Origin: Comamonas sp. SCN 65-56
Lineage (GTDB): Bacteria; Pseudomonadota; Gammaproteobacteria; Burkholderiales; Burkholderiaceae_C
Assembly: GCF_001724135.1 (NCBI RefSeq)
Contig: NZ_MEDS01000025.1
Span: forward strand, 496,001 to 560,000
Direction of reading: 5' to 3'
DNA: 64,000 bases
Part shown: in pieces, positions 8,241 through 17,203 of the stretch
Layout of the letters: the number at the start of each line of letters is the position of its first letter
Position numbering within the stretch: the first letter of the stretch is position 1
Translations under genes and position numbers: made by a program
The notes under the pieces: model-generated
The model's input: the letters and a program-made list of their open reading frames with translations, nothing else
Database searches by the model: none
Told to the model about the DNA's origin: nothing

Positions 8241-8623
8241 GCTGGCGCTGGATCACCAAGCAGGCGCTGCTGCTTTTGCACGCTGAAAGCCTGGCCGAGC
8301 ACGGCGGCAGCGCCGGCATCCGAGACGAATGTTTGCTCGACTCTGCCTTGGCGAGCCCGCAAAACCTGCTGGCCTACGGCGAGCCCGACTTGGCCACGCT
8401 GGCCGCCAGCTACGGTGTCGGCGTGGCGCGCAACCACCCCTTCATTGACGGCAACAAACGCGCCGCGTTGCTCAGCATCGGTCTGTTCCTGCACCTGAAC
8501 GGCTGGCGTTTGACTGCCGGCCAGGCCGAGACCACGCGCACCATGCTCGGCGTCGCCGCCGGCACCCTCAAAGAGGACGCGCTCGCCGACTGGCTGCGCC
8601 GCCACGGCGCACCGCGCGGCTGA
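8237..8623 (+). CDS. doc: Doc-type (Fic-fold) toxin
   Basis: A 128-residue death-on-curing protein. The Fic/Doc catalytic motif HPFIDGNKR is intact near residues 68-76. In P1 Doc this motif phosphorylates EF-Tu and stops translation. It overlaps the AbrB-type antitoxin by 4 bp. The classic partner is Phd; pairing with an AbrB/MazE-type antitoxin is a known but less common combination. The ORF is complete, so the module looks functional. Confidence 0.88.
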   Translation: MSWRWITKQALLLLHAESLAEHGGSAGIRDECLLDSALASPQNLLAYGEPDLATLAASYGVGVARNHPFIDGNKRAALLSIGLFLHLNGWRLTAGQAETTRTMLGVAAGTLKEDALADWLRRHGAPRG

Positions 8624-8972
8624 CGGCCTGCTTCAGCCTGCATTGGCCAACTGCGGCGCGCGCACGCGGCTATTTGCCGCAAATGCAGCCACTGCTGATG
8701 GATCGAGCCACCTTTGACGCCCACGCCCACGCCGCCGTGACCGAGCCCAGCCTGGTGCCCGCGCCCGGGCCCGGCGCACTGCCTGGTGCTGAAGAGGCGC
8801 TGGACGCACACCTGCGCTCGCTGGACAAGGGGCGGCTGGAGCAGGAGTTCCTCTCTGCTGCAGCTATCACTGCGGTTTTGCAGGGTTGGGCGGAGCGTCC
8901 GTAGCCAAACCCGCAGGATGGGCAGAATGCGGGGCTCGCGTTTCCTTGTTTCATTGCCGCTGCACCGCCGTC
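8624..8972. other. Gap without a supported gene
   Basis: About 350 bp between the Doc toxin and the PaiB-like gene. A 76-codon open frame at 8674-8904 has no recognisable domain and no good ribosome-binding site. The segment near 8855-8890 (CTGCTGCAGCTATCA) is weakly like the dispersed repeat family of this window. It could be decayed coding sequence. Confidence 0.4.
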
Positions 8973-9614
8973 ATGTACATCCCCGCCGCTTTTGCCGAAA
9001 CCCGCACCGACGAACTGCACCGCCTGCTACGCGCCCACCCGCTGGGCATGTTGTGCACCCAGGGCCCGCAAGGGCTGGACGCCAATCACCTGCCGTTCTG
9101 GCTTGACGCCAGCGCTGGTGGGCAAGGTCGGTTGATCGGCCATGTGGCGCGAGCCAACCCGTTGTGGCAGCAGGTCGGTGCGTCACAGCCGGTGCTGGTG
9201 GTGTTCCGCGGCGCCGAGGGCTATGTCTCGCCCAACGGGTACCCGAGCAAGCACGAGACGCACCGCGCTGTGCCAACCTGGAATTACGAGGTGGTGCATG
9301 TGCATGGCACGCTGGTGGTGCATGACGACGAAAAATTCGTGCGCACCGCCGTCGCACGGCTGACCCAGGTGCACGAGGCCGGGGAGCCCACCCCCTGGAA
9401 GATGGGTGATGCGCCGGCCGATTACCTGGCTCAGATGCTGCACGCCATCGTCGGCATCGAGGTGCAGATCACCCGTCTGGAGGGCAAGCGCAAATTGAGC
9501 CAGAACCGCAGCGCAGCCGATCAGGCGGGCGCGGCGCAGGCCGTGCAGGCGCGCGGCAACGAGGCGCTGGCGGCCGCCATGCGCCATGCCGCATCCGGCT
9601 TGCCGCGCGAATGA
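8973..9614 (+). CDS. PaiB-family FMN-binding protein
   Basis: A 213-residue protein of the PaiB family (FMN-binding split-barrel, annotated as negative transcriptional regulator after Bacillus PaiB). Hallmarks are the N-terminal YIPAAFAE, the central FRGAEGYVSPNGYPSKHET near residues 77-95, VPTWNYEVVHVHG near 99-111, and the C-terminal EGKRKLSQNRS. The ATG at 8973 gives the family's usual N-terminus; an upstream in-frame extension does not match it. The physiological role in beta-proteobacteria is not established. Confidence 0.85.
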   Translation: MYIPAAFAETRTDELHRLLRAHPLGMLCTQGPQGLDANHLPFWLDASAGGQGRLIGHVARANPLWQQVGASQPVLVVFRGAEGYVSPNGYPSKHETHRAVPTWNYEVVHVHGTLVVHDDEKFVRTAVARLTQVHEAGEPTPWKMGDAPADYLAQMLHAIVGIEVQITRLEGKRKLSQNRSAADQAGAAQAVQARGNEALAAAMRHAASGLPRE

Positions 9615-9667
9615 TTCAGCGGTCTTGCTGAGACAATGCGCCCCGACCTCTTCTCATTGCAATCCGT

Positions 9668-10141
9668 ATGACCATCGCCAAAGACACCGCTGTCACCTTG
9701 CGCTACACCCTGGCGGATGCCGCCACCGGCAAGCCGCTGGATTCCGGACTCACAGCCTACCTGCATGGCGGCTATGACAACATTTTTCCCAAGGTGGAGC
9801 TGGCGCTGGAAGGCCAGGCCGTCGGCCACGCCACCGCGATCGAGCTGGCAATCGAGGAGGCCTTCGGGCCGCGCGACGAGAGCCTGGTGCTCAGCATTCC
9901 CAAAAGCGAATTTCCGCCCGGCGTCAAAGTGGGCGGGCGGCTGCAGCGTCTGGGTGACGATGGCCAGCCCCGCGTCTACAACGTGGTGAAGATCAAGGGC
10001 CCCGAGGTGCACCTGGATGGCAACCACCCGCTCGCCGGCAAGGCGCTGCGCTTTGCCTGCAAGGTGACCGAGGTGCGTCCTGCCACCGCCGAGGAAATTG
10101 CCCACCGCCATGTGCACGGCGGCCACGGGCACCATCACTGA
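9668..10141 (+). CDS. slyD: FKBP-type peptidyl-prolyl isomerase, SlyD-like
   Basis: A 157-residue SlyD-like protein: a two-part FKBP domain interrupted by an insert-in-flap chaperone domain (about residues 60-125), then a short His-rich C-terminus (HRHVHGGHGHHH) suited to nickel or zinc binding. It acts as a cytoplasmic prolyl isomerase and chaperone and may supply metal to metalloenzymes. The formate dehydrogenase in this window does not use Ni, so no direct link is implied. It is a stand-alone gene. Confidence 0.88.
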   Translation: MTIAKDTAVTLRYTLADAATGKPLDSGLTAYLHGGYDNIFPKVELALEGQAVGHATAIELAIEEAFGPRDESLVLSIPKSEFPPGVKVGGRLQRLGDDGQPRVYNVVKIKGPEVHLDGNHPLAGKALRFACKVTEVRPATAEEIAHRHVHGGHGHHH

Positions 10142-10311
10142 AGCGATTCCCACCCACGGCGGGTCTGCAGCCCGCAGCGCCGATGTCGCTGCCAAACCCT
10201 CTTGTCGCCGCGCGCGCCATGCGCCACCATAACGGGGTTGCGCACTGAGGGGCTGCCTGCGCTGCGGTGCCGGCCCGATCGATTCATCACGATGTACCGA
10301 GAGGGAAGACC

Positions 10312-13300
10312 ATGCACCACCGACTGCACGCCGCGGCCCTGAGCGCCGCGCTGGCGATCCTGCCGCTCGCGGCGCTGAGTGAACTTCCTCCGGGTGCGGC
10401 GGCGCAAATCGTCAGCCTGCAGGGTCAGGGCGATCAACGCGGCACCGACGCACCCGATTGGCAAGCGGCGCGCACGCAGCAAACACTGGCACCCGGCGAC
10501 TATGTGCGCACGCGCGCGCAGGCGCGCATGGCGCTGTTGCTGGCCGATCAAACCCAGTTGCGCCTGAACCAGGACAGCGTGCTGCAGGTCAAGGCGCTGG
10601 CCGCCGCAGGCCAGGGCAGCACCGAGCTGCGCCTGGAGGCCGGGCGCGCCTGGACGCAGACGCGCCGCCCCGGTGCCAGCACGCTGCTCATGCACACGCC
10701 CTCTGCCACGGCGGCGATTCGCGGCACCGATTGGGATATCAGTGTGGCGGCCGACGGGCGCACGCTGCTCACGGTGCTCTCGGGCACCGTGGAGCTGGCC
10801 AATGCGCAGGGCGCAGTCAGCATCGCGGCCAACGAGGCGGCCGTCGCCGAGGTGGGCAAGGCACCGGTCAAGCTGCACCTCACCAACCCGCGCGAGCGCG
10901 TGCAGTGGGTCAACGCGCTGCAGGCCGAGCCGCTGGCGCACCTGCGCGCCGCCCCTCCGCCCGATGGTCTGTTGCCGGTGCTCGATGCCCTGTCCCGGCG
11001 CGATGGGGCTGCCGCCAGCGCTGCGCTGACGCAGGCGGGCAGCGGTGTTTCACCCGCCTGGCGTGGTAGCTTGCATGCCGCCATCGCGCTGCAGGATGGG
11101 CAGTTGGCGGCGGCGCGCACGCGCTTGCAAACGCTGCTGCAAGCCGGCGATGCGCCGCCCGCCGCCGCGCTGATGCTCGCGGATTTGCAATGGATGGACG
11201 GCGAGCATGCCGCCGCGCTCCAAACGCTGGCCACCGCCCTGCAACGTGCGCCGCAGCACCCGGCGCTGCTCGCCCAGCGTGCCCGCGTGCAGTTGCTGGC
11301 CGACGATCTGCCTGCTGCCCGCGCCACGCTGAGCACGGCTGCCGCACAGAACAGCGTCGATCTGACCCTGGTGCGCGCGGCGCTGGCCAGGCGCGAAGGC
11401 GATGCCCCCGCCACGCTCGCCGCCTACGCCGAGGCCACGCGGCAGGCCCCGCAGGATGCGCGTGGCTGGCTCGGCCTGGGCAGCGCGCAGGCCGAGCGCG
11501 AGGACAGCACGCCCGCGCGCCAGCATCTGCAGCAGGCACTTGCGCTCGATGCGCACCTGCCCGGCGCGCAGGGCGAGCGCGGCACGCTGGAGACCTACGC
11601 CAACCGCTTCCCCGAGGCACAAGCGGCGTTTGATGCCGCGCTGCAGGACAACCCGGCCGACTATGTGGCGCTGACCGGTCTGGGCCTGCTGCATCTGAAG
11701 CGTGGTGAGCCCGAAGCGGCGCTCGATGCCTTTCTGCGCGCCGGGGTGATGGAGCCGCGCTATGCCCGCGCCAAGACCTGGACGGCGGTGGCCTACTACC
11801 AGCTCGGCCGCAGGCAGGATGCCATCGTCACGCTGGAGCAGGCGGCGCAGCTCGACGACAAGGACCCGGTGCCCTGGATGCTGCTGGCGCAGATTCATAC
11901 CGACCTGTTCCAACTGGGCGAGGCGGTGGATGCGGCGCGCGCGGCGCTCACCCGCATGCCCTATCTGAAGTCGCTCAACCAGCTGGCCAACGACCAGAAG
12001 GGCAGCGCCAACCTGGGTGCGGCGCTGGCCTTCTTCGGCATGGAAGACTGGGCGCTGGAGCTGGCGCGCGAGAGTTTTTCGCCCTATTGGGGCGCGAGCC
12101 ACCTGTTTCTGGCCGATCGCTACCCGGGCGAGTTCAACAAGAATTCCGCACTCTTCCAGGGCTTTTTGACCGACCCCATGGCCTTTGGCGCGAGCCAGCG
12201 CTACAGCACGCTGCTGCAGCAACCGGGCAGCCACGGCGCGCTGGGCTGGCGCCAGGAGCGCGAGTTCTACCACCTGGCCGCGCCGTCGGCCACGCTCAAC
12301 GGCATGAGCAACCGCCAGATGCCGCTTTCCTGGTTCGTCAAGGCGCAGCCGGTGCGCGGCAGCGGCTTCCCCATCGACATGGCAGTGGTGAACTTCCCTG
12401 CCACGCGCGTGCCGACGGGTGGCTTTGACGTCGATGGCAAGGTGGTGACGCTGGGTCTGGGCGCACAGCCGAACGAGCGGCTCAAGCTGTTTGCCTACGG
12501 CAACTACTTCGACGTCCACATGACCGGGCAGAACCACCTGGCCACCACCGTGGCCAAGCGCCAGGCACAGGGCGCCCTCGGCCTGTCCTGGCGCTGGGGG
12601 CCGGCAGCGCAGACCTGGCTCACGCTCGGGCGCAGTCTGGACAGCGTGCTCAGCTACGCCTACCCCACGGTGTTCAACCTGCCCTCGGCATTCGGCATCG
12701 TCGGCACCAGCGTGCAGGCCGACAAGAGCTTCAATGACTTGCAGCTGCGCCACATCTTTGACGCGTCGCCCGACACGCGCCTGAGCGCAACGCTTGTGCA
12801 GGTGCGCGAAAAGCAGTTTGGCGCGACGGCCGGCTATGGCCTTGTCTCGGTCGCGCTGGACGATGGCAGCGTGGTCGACGACACCCTGCTGTTTGTCGGC
12901 GGCAACGACATCCGCCGGCGCCAGACCGTGCTGACGCTGGACATGAACCACCGCCTGAGTCCGCGCCTGAGTCTGGACGGTGCGCTGGCCTGGCAGCAGC
13001 TGCGCGAGCGCATCGACGGGCAAAACCACACGCTGCTGGAACGCTTTGCCGAGGAAACCCGCCAGGACGTGCGGCGCCACGACACGGCGGCGGTGCTCAC
13101 GCCGCGCCTGGGGCTGGTGTGGCAGCCGGCGACGGGCCAGACCTTGCGCCTGGCCTATCAAGACTGGGTGCGGCCGCTGTCCACCTCCACGCTCGCCAGC
13201 GTGCAGACCGCTGGCATCGCGGTGCAGGATCAGCTGCTGCAAGCCGGTGGCCGGCACAAGCGCCTGGCGGTCGAATGGGGCCAAAGCCTGGGGCCGAGCA

Positions 13301-13869
13301 CCTTTGTGCAACTGCGCGCCGATCACCTGCGCCTGAGCAACCCCGGCACCCTGGGCGTGGATCTGCGCACGCCCAGCCTGCCGTTTCTCGAAGAGCTGCG
13401 CAACACGCAGATGGTCAATCTCTCGGGTCTGGACTTGCTGGAAGACACGCCGAGCTATGAACGCGGCACGCTCAAGGTACTGGGCGCGGGCATCAACCAC
13501 ATGTTCTCGCGCCAGTGGTCGGGCTATGCCAAATACCTGCATCAGCACAGCGAGGCCAGCCACGGCGCGGGCGCAGAGCGCGTGGCCGGGCTCAGGATTC
13601 CCTACATTGCGCGCCACACGCTGGCGCTGGGCAGCACCTGGGCGAGCAGCGCGCGCTGGTACGTGAGCGCCCGCGCGGTGTACCGCAGCCAGCGCTTTGA
13701 AGACCAGGAGAACCTCACCCCGCGCGCTGCAGGCTGGAGCCTGGACGCGGTGGCGTTCTGGGAGTCCGAGGACAAGCGCTGGATCGCGGGTTTCGCCGCG
13801 CTCGATTTGTGGCGCCAGAGTGAGCGGCAAAAGCCGCGCTTCGTTTTCGATGCGCGCTATCGTTTTTGA
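10312..13869 (+). CDS. Exported FecR-domain / TPR / outer-membrane beta-barrel protein
   Basis: A 1185-residue envelope protein. The ATG at 10312 follows GAGGGA and starts a signal peptide of about 25 residues. Residues about 28-195 form a FecR domain, with the TAAIRGTDWD signature near 140 and LTVLSGTVEL near 158. Residues about 220-590 hold tetratricopeptide repeats (for example WLGLGSAQAERED, YVALTGLGLLHLKRGEPEAAL). Residues about 620-1185 look like a porin-type barrel of alternating strands ending in a terminal aromatic residue (RYRF), as BAM substrates do. No regulator, sensor or TonB partner lies beside it. The function is unknown; the layout suggests an outer-membrane channel with a periplasmic scaffold. 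Confidence 0.75.
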   Translation: MHHRLHAAALSAALAILPLAALSELPPGAAAQIVSLQGQGDQRGTDAPDWQAARTQQTLAPGDYVRTRAQARMALLLADQTQLRLNQDSVLQVKALAAAGQGSTELRLEAGRAWTQTRRPGASTLLMHTPSATAAIRGTDWDISVAADGRTLLTVLSGTVELANAQGAVSIAANEAAVAEVGKAPVKLHLTNPRERVQWVNALQAEPLAHLRAAPPPDGLLPVLDALSRRDGAAASAALTQAGSGVSPAWRGSLHAAIALQDGQLAAARTRLQTLLQAGDAPPAAALMLADLQWMDGEHAAALQTLATALQRAPQHPALLAQRARVQLLADDLPAARATLSTAAAQNSVDLTLVRAALARREGDAPATLAAYAEATRQAPQDARGWLGLGSAQAEREDSTPARQHLQQALALDAHLPGAQGERGTLETYANRFPEAQAAFDAALQDNPADYVALTGLGLLHLKRGEPEAALDAFLRAGVMEPRYARAKTWTAVAYYQLGRRQDAIVTLEQAAQLDDKDPVPWMLLAQIHTDLFQLGEAVDAARAALTRMPYLKSLNQLANDQKGSANLGAALAFFGMEDWALELARESFSPYWGASHLFLADRYPGEFNKNSALFQGFLTDPMAFGASQRYSTLLQQPGSHGALGWRQEREFYHLAAPSATLNGMSNRQMPLSWFVKAQPVRGSGFPIDMAVVNFPATRVPTGGFDVDGKVVTLGLGAQPNERLKLFAYGNYFDVHMTGQNHLATTVAKRQAQGALGLSWRWGPAAQTWLTLGRSLDSVLSYAYPTVFNLPSAFGIVGTSVQADKSFNDLQLRHIFDASPDTRLSATLVQVREKQFGATAGYGLVSVALDDGSVVDDTLLFVGGNDIRRRQTVLTLDMNHRLSPRLSLDGALAWQQLRERIDGQNHTLLERFAEETRQDVRRHDTAAVLTPRLGLVWQPATGQTLRLAYQDWVRPLSTSTLASVQTAGIAVQDQLLQAGGRHKRLAVEWGQSLGPSTFVQLRADHLRLSNPGTLGVDLRTPSLPFLEELRNTQMVNLSGLDLLEDTPSYERGTLKVLGAGINHMFSRQWSGYAKYLHQHSEASHGAGAERVAGLRIPYIARHTLALGSTWASSARWYVSARAVYRSQRFEDQENLTPRAAGWSLDAVAFWESEDKRWIAGFAALDLWRQSERQKPRFVFDARYRF

Positions 13870-13885
13870 GGAGCAAAAGCAAAAA

Positions 13886-13911
13886 GGACACAAGGCGAAA
13901 ACCTTGTGTCC
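13886..13911 (-). terminator. Rho-independent terminator
   Basis: GGACACAAGG (13886-13895) and CCTTGTGTCC (13902-13911) form a perfect 10-bp stem around a 6-nt loop. The run of A on the left (13881-13885) gives a U-tract for minus-strand transcripts, ending the small exported-protein gene at 13951-14256. It may also serve the convergent FecR-TPR gene. Confidence 0.8.
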
Positions 13912-13950
13912 CGATGGGCAGCGGCCAGTACGGCTGGCCCGCTTGCGCGA

Positions 13951-14256
13951 TTACGACAGATTGCCGACGGCCGGGCGGAAGCCCTGCGCAAAGGCTTCAC
14001 GCGTGGCTTCGCGCACTTCGGCACGGGTCAGATCGCTCTTGACCACTGCCTGGGCGACCGGCATGTTGCCTGCCTCGGGTGCCTGGGCGATGGCTTGGGC
14101 CTGCACATCCGCGCGCTGCGCCTGATTCACCACGATGTCTTGCGGCTGGAACAGCGGAAACGCGCCGGCGGCGGGCTGCGTGTCGGCCGCAAAGGCGGTG
14201 CCTGAAACGAGCAGGGCGGCGGCAACGGCGGCAAAAGCGAAATTCTTGCGGATCAT
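13951..14256 (-). CDS. Small exported protein, DUF4148-like
   Basis: A 101-residue protein with a clear signal peptide (MIRKNFAFAAVAAALLVSGTAFA, cleavage after AFA near residue 23) and a short alanine/glutamine-rich mature part containing KSDLTRAEVREATREA. This pattern is typical of small Burkholderiales periplasmic proteins annotated DUF4148. Such genes are often stress-induced, but nothing specific is established. It has its own terminator and a long AT-rich upstream region with a GGGTTTACCC palindrome. Confidence 0.75.
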   Translation of the reverse strand: MIRKNFAFAAVAAALLVSGTAFAADTQPAAGAFPLFQPQDIVVNQAQRADVQAQAIAQAPEAGNMPVAQAVVKSDLTRAEVREATREAFAQGFRPAVGNLS

Positions 14257-14529
14257 GATTTTTTCCTTTCAGAGCGGTAAAGCAAATACAAACAAAACCT
14301 GGTTGGTAAACAGGTGGCCTGAGCCACTTTCCTTACCGGAGGTGCATCGGTTGATGTCCTTCGATGGCTTGTATTGTGCGGGTTTACCCTAGTTTAAAAA
14401 AGCCAGTTTTACGAATTTGATTGTTTCGCAAATGGAAACAATAAAACCGGGTGCCGGTGCATCGCATGCCGTCGTGCGGGCGGCCAGGCCGGGCACCAGC
14501 CAGACTGCCGCAACCGCTATCATGGGTCC
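14257..14529. promoter_or_regulatory. AT-rich divergent intergenic region with GGGTTTACCC palindrome
   Basis: A 273-bp gap upstream of both the small exported protein (minus) and the holin-like protein (plus). It holds GGGTTTACCC at 14380-14389, which read on the minus strand sits in AAACTAGGGTAAACCCG. Nearly the same 17-mer (TT for AA in the middle) precedes the RNase gene at 55287-55303. A second inverted repeat, ATTGTTT...AAACAAT (14420-14442), is followed by A residues. Both are candidate operator or terminator elements. Confidence 0.5.
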
Positions 14530-14934
14530 ATGCTTTCCAATATCGGCCCGTTTCTCACCCAGTGGGCCATCACCGCGCTCGCGCTCTGGGTGGCCAGCTA
14601 CATCTTCAAGGGCGTGAAGTTCGACAGCACCGGCGCACTCATCGTCGCGGCGCTGCTGCTGGGTTTTGCCAATGCCATCGTGCGGCCGCTGCTCATCGTG
14701 CTGACGCTGCCGCTCACGCTCGTCACCTTCGGCCTGTTCCTGCTGGTCGTCAATGCGCTGGTGATTCTGCTGGTGTCGGCGCTGGTCAAGGGCTTCCGGC
14801 TCTCCGGCTTCTGGACTGCGCTGTTTGCCAGCCTGTTTGTCTCGGTGCTCAGCGTGCTGATCAGCGCCGTCGTCACCGGCGGCAATCCGGCGATGGAGAT
14901 ACAGATGCCGCAGGGCTCGGGCACCTGGCTTTGA
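14530..14934 (+). CDS. Four-helix membrane protein, phage-holin-family IV / YvlD-like
   Basis: A 134-residue, very hydrophobic protein with about four transmembrane helices (near residues 8-25, 36-56, 62-85 and 95-118). It belongs to the 4-TM family labelled phage holin superfamily IV (YvlD-like). These are chromosomal envelope proteins of unknown function; nothing phage-like surrounds it. It is convergent with aacS. Confidence 0.8.
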   Translation: MLSNIGPFLTQWAITALALWVASYIFKGVKFDSTGALIVAALLLGFANAIVRPLLIVLTLPLTLVTFGLFLLVVNALVILLVSALVKGFRLSGFWTALFASLFVSVLSVLISAVVTGGNPAMEIQMPQGSGTWL

Positions 14935-14973
14935 GTGGGTGGTGCTGCGCCCCGGGGTGGAGCGCAGCGCCGT

Positions 14974-17055
14974 TCATTGCGTCCGGTGGGCGGCGAAATC
15001 CACGTACCACGCCAGCGCCCCCGGATTGGCCATCGCCTCTTTGTTGACCACCTTGTCGATGTTTTGCCCCAGCAGCAGCTTCTTGATCGGCAGCTCCTGC
15101 TTCTTGCCCGAGAGCGTGCGCGGGATTTCGGGCACCTGAAAGATCGCGTTGGGCACGAAGCGCGGGCTGAGTGCCTTGCGAATCGCGTCGTTCAGGCGCT
15201 GCTTGAGCCCCTCATCCAGCACCACGCCGGGGCGCAGCACGACGAACAGCGGCATGTAGCTCTCGCGCCCCAGGTATTCGAGATCGACCACCATGGAATC
15301 GAGCACCTCGGGCAGCGCCTCGACGGCGCTGTAGATTTCGCTCGTGCCCATGCGCAGGCCGTGGCGGTTGATGGTGGCGTCCGAGCGGCCGTAGATCACG
15401 CACCACTCGCCCGCGCCGTGCTCGTCGCCCACGCGCAGCCAGTCGCCGTGGCGCCAGACGCTGCCGGCGCTGGCGTCCAGATCGCCGCCGCCGGGCTTGC
15501 GCCCGTGGCCGGGCGGGTACATCTCGAAGTAGCTGGCGAGGTAGCGCGCGTTGCCGGGGTCGTTCCAGAAGTGCAGCGGCATGGAGGGGATGGGCTGGGT
15601 GCAGACCAGCTCGCCGACCTGGCCGAGCACCGGCGAGCCGGCCTCGTTCCAGGCTTCGACGGCCGCGCCCAGCATGCGGCACTGCATCACGCCGGGTTGT
15701 TGCGGCAACTCGGGCGTGCCGGCGATGAAGCCGCCGGCAAAGTCGGTGCCGCCCGAGACATTGAACCACCAGATGTCCTGCTGCGCCGGGGTTTTGGCGA
15801 TGCGCCGCAATTGCTCCGTGCCCCAGTGCTGCACCTCGGGCGAAAGCGGCGAGCCGGTGCTGCCCAGCGCCCGGATGCGCGACAGGTCGCCGCAGGCGGC
15901 GAGATCCACCCCGGCCTTGGCGCAACCGGCGTAGAACGCCGCGCCCGAGCCGAGGAAGCTGACGCGGTGGCGCGCGGCAAAGCGCCAGAGCGTGCCCCAG
16001 TCGGGCGCGTCCCTGGAGCCGCCGGGGCTGCCATCGAAAATCACGCAGGTCGTGCCGCTGAGCAGGCCGCCAACCTGGATGTTCCACATCACCCAGCCGG
16101 TGGAGGAGTACCAGCAAAAGCGCTCGCCGAAGTTGTTGGGCGCGTAGCTGCAGCCGATGTCGCTGTGCATGGTGGTGACCATGGATTCAACCAGGATGCC
16201 GCCATGCGAGTGCACGATGGGCTTGGGCAAGCCCGTGGTGCCGCTGGAATAGACGATCCACAGCGGATGGTCGAACGCCAGCCAGGCGGGCTCGAACGTC
16301 GTGGCTTGAGCATTATTTCGGCCTGTGGCGCTTGCCCAGTCTGCGCTGTCAGCTATGGTTTGCGTATCGTTCAGATACTGCACCGCGATCACGTGGCGCA
16401 CGCTGGGGAGCGCGCGGCGCAGCTCGGCCACCACCTCGGCGCGGTCGATCGCGCGCCCGGCCCAGGTGATGCCGTCGATGGCGATCAGCACCACCGGCTC
16501 GATCTGGCGAAAGCGATCGAGCACCGCGTTGGTGCCCATGTCGGGCGCGCACACGCTCCAGACCGCGCCGACGCTGGCGCAGGCAAGGAAGGCGACGATG
16601 GTCTCGGGGATGTTGGGCAGGTAGGCCGCCACGCGGTCGCCCGGGCGCACGCCGATCTCTTGCAGATGCAGCGCGAGCGACGCCACCTGGCGGCGCAGCT
16701 CGGGCCAGGAGAGCTCGCGCACGCGGCCGCGCTCGTCTTCGCTGATGACGGCGGGCAGCCCCGCCGCATGCGCGGGCTGCACGTGGCGCAGCACCTGCTG
16801 GGCGTAGTTCACCTGCGCGCCGGGGAACCACTCGGCGCCCGGCATCACGTTCTTGCCCAGCGCCGCGCGGTGTGGCGTGGGCGAGCGCAAATCACAGTAA
16901 TCCCAGATGCTTTGCCAGAAGGCTTCGAGGTCCGTGACCGACCACTGCCAGAGCGCGCGGTAGTCGGCAAAACTGAGGCCGCGCTGCTCGCGCAGCCAGT
17001 CCTGGTAGAGGCGGATGAGGGGGGTGCCGGGGGAGCGATGGGTGCTGGAAGTCAT
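14974..17055 (-). CDS. aacS: Acetoacetyl-CoA synthetase
   Basis: Activates acetoacetate to acetoacetyl-CoA with ATP, linking ketone-body or polyhydroxybutyrate turnover to central metabolism. The 693-residue protein has the family N-terminus, a P-loop (VYSSGTTGLPKPIVHSHGG), FCWYSSTGWVMWN, and the C-terminal SGKKQELPIKKLL with the catalytic lysine. The ATG at 17055 is chosen because upstream in-frame codons run into the Fur-box region. A dispersed palindromic repeat interrupts the reading frame harmlessly (16311-16369), adding a low-similarity loop containing DTQTIADSADWASATG. Confidence 0.92.
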   Translation of the reverse strand: MTSSTHRSPGTPLIRLYQDWLREQRGLSFADYRALWQWSVTDLEAFWQSIWDYCDLRSPTPHRAALGKNVMPGAEWFPGAQVNYAQQVLRHVQPAHAAGLPAVISEDERGRVRELSWPELRRQVASLALHLQEIGVRPGDRVAAYLPNIPETIVAFLACASVGAVWSVCAPDMGTNAVLDRFRQIEPVVLIAIDGITWAGRAIDRAEVVAELRRALPSVRHVIAVQYLNDTQTIADSADWASATGRNNAQATTFEPAWLAFDHPLWIVYSSGTTGLPKPIVHSHGGILVESMVTTMHSDIGCSYAPNNFGERFCWYSSTGWVMWNIQVGGLLSGTTCVIFDGSPGGSRDAPDWGTLWRFAARHRVSFLGSGAAFYAGCAKAGVDLAACGDLSRIRALGSTGSPLSPEVQHWGTEQLRRIAKTPAQQDIWWFNVSGGTDFAGGFIAGTPELPQQPGVMQCRMLGAAVEAWNEAGSPVLGQVGELVCTQPIPSMPLHFWNDPGNARYLASYFEMYPPGHGRKPGGGDLDASAGSVWRHGDWLRVGDEHGAGEWCVIYGRSDATINRHGLRMGTSEIYSAVEALPEVLDSMVVDLEYLGRESYMPLFVVLRPGVVLDEGLKQRLNDAIRKALSPRFVPNAIFQVPEIPRTLSGKKQELPIKKLLLGQNIDKVVNKEAMANPGALAWYVDFAAHRTQ
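16311..16369. repeat. Dispersed palindromic repeat inside aacS
   Basis: Contains GGCCTGTGGCGCTTG ... GCGCTGTCAGCTATGG, matching the pattern GGCCTCTAGCGCTT ... GCGCTAGCAGCTAT that I associate with Comamonadaceae genomes. It keeps the host reading frame open. Six further copies are listed in this annotation. Confidence 0.65.
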
Positions 17056-17147
17056 GGTTTCATTATCAGCAGCAGACCCGTGCTTGCCAATGGAACGTGA
17101 TGCGCTGGCGACCAGGTGGTGGACGGCACGATGGATTTTCATATTGA

Positions 17148-17166
17148 AACGAGAATCATTCTCATT
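17148..17166. promoter_or_regulatory. Fur box
   Basis: AACGAGAATCATTCTCATT is a near-perfect match to the iron-box palindrome (GATAATGATAATCATTATC family), lying 38 bp before the ATG of the small gene at 17204. It implies iron repression of the rightward transcript. aacS starts 93 bp to the left on the other strand and could also be affected. Confidence 0.8.
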
Positions 17167-17203
17167 TATAGTTAGGCATTGCCCCACTATCAGAGTCAAG
17201 CCC

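Noticed and set aside
8674-8904. A 76-codon open frame as a gene
   Set aside because: No ribosome-binding site, no domain and biased composition; left as an unexplained gap.
11050-13893. A 947-codon minus-strand frame opposite the FecR-TPR-barrel gene
   Set aside because: Antisense shadow; the plus-strand product has a signal peptide, FecR and TPR domains.
14530-14934. Holin-like gene as a sign of a prophage
   Set aside because: No lysin, integrase, capsid or tail genes nearby; the 4-TM family is widespread in chromosomes.
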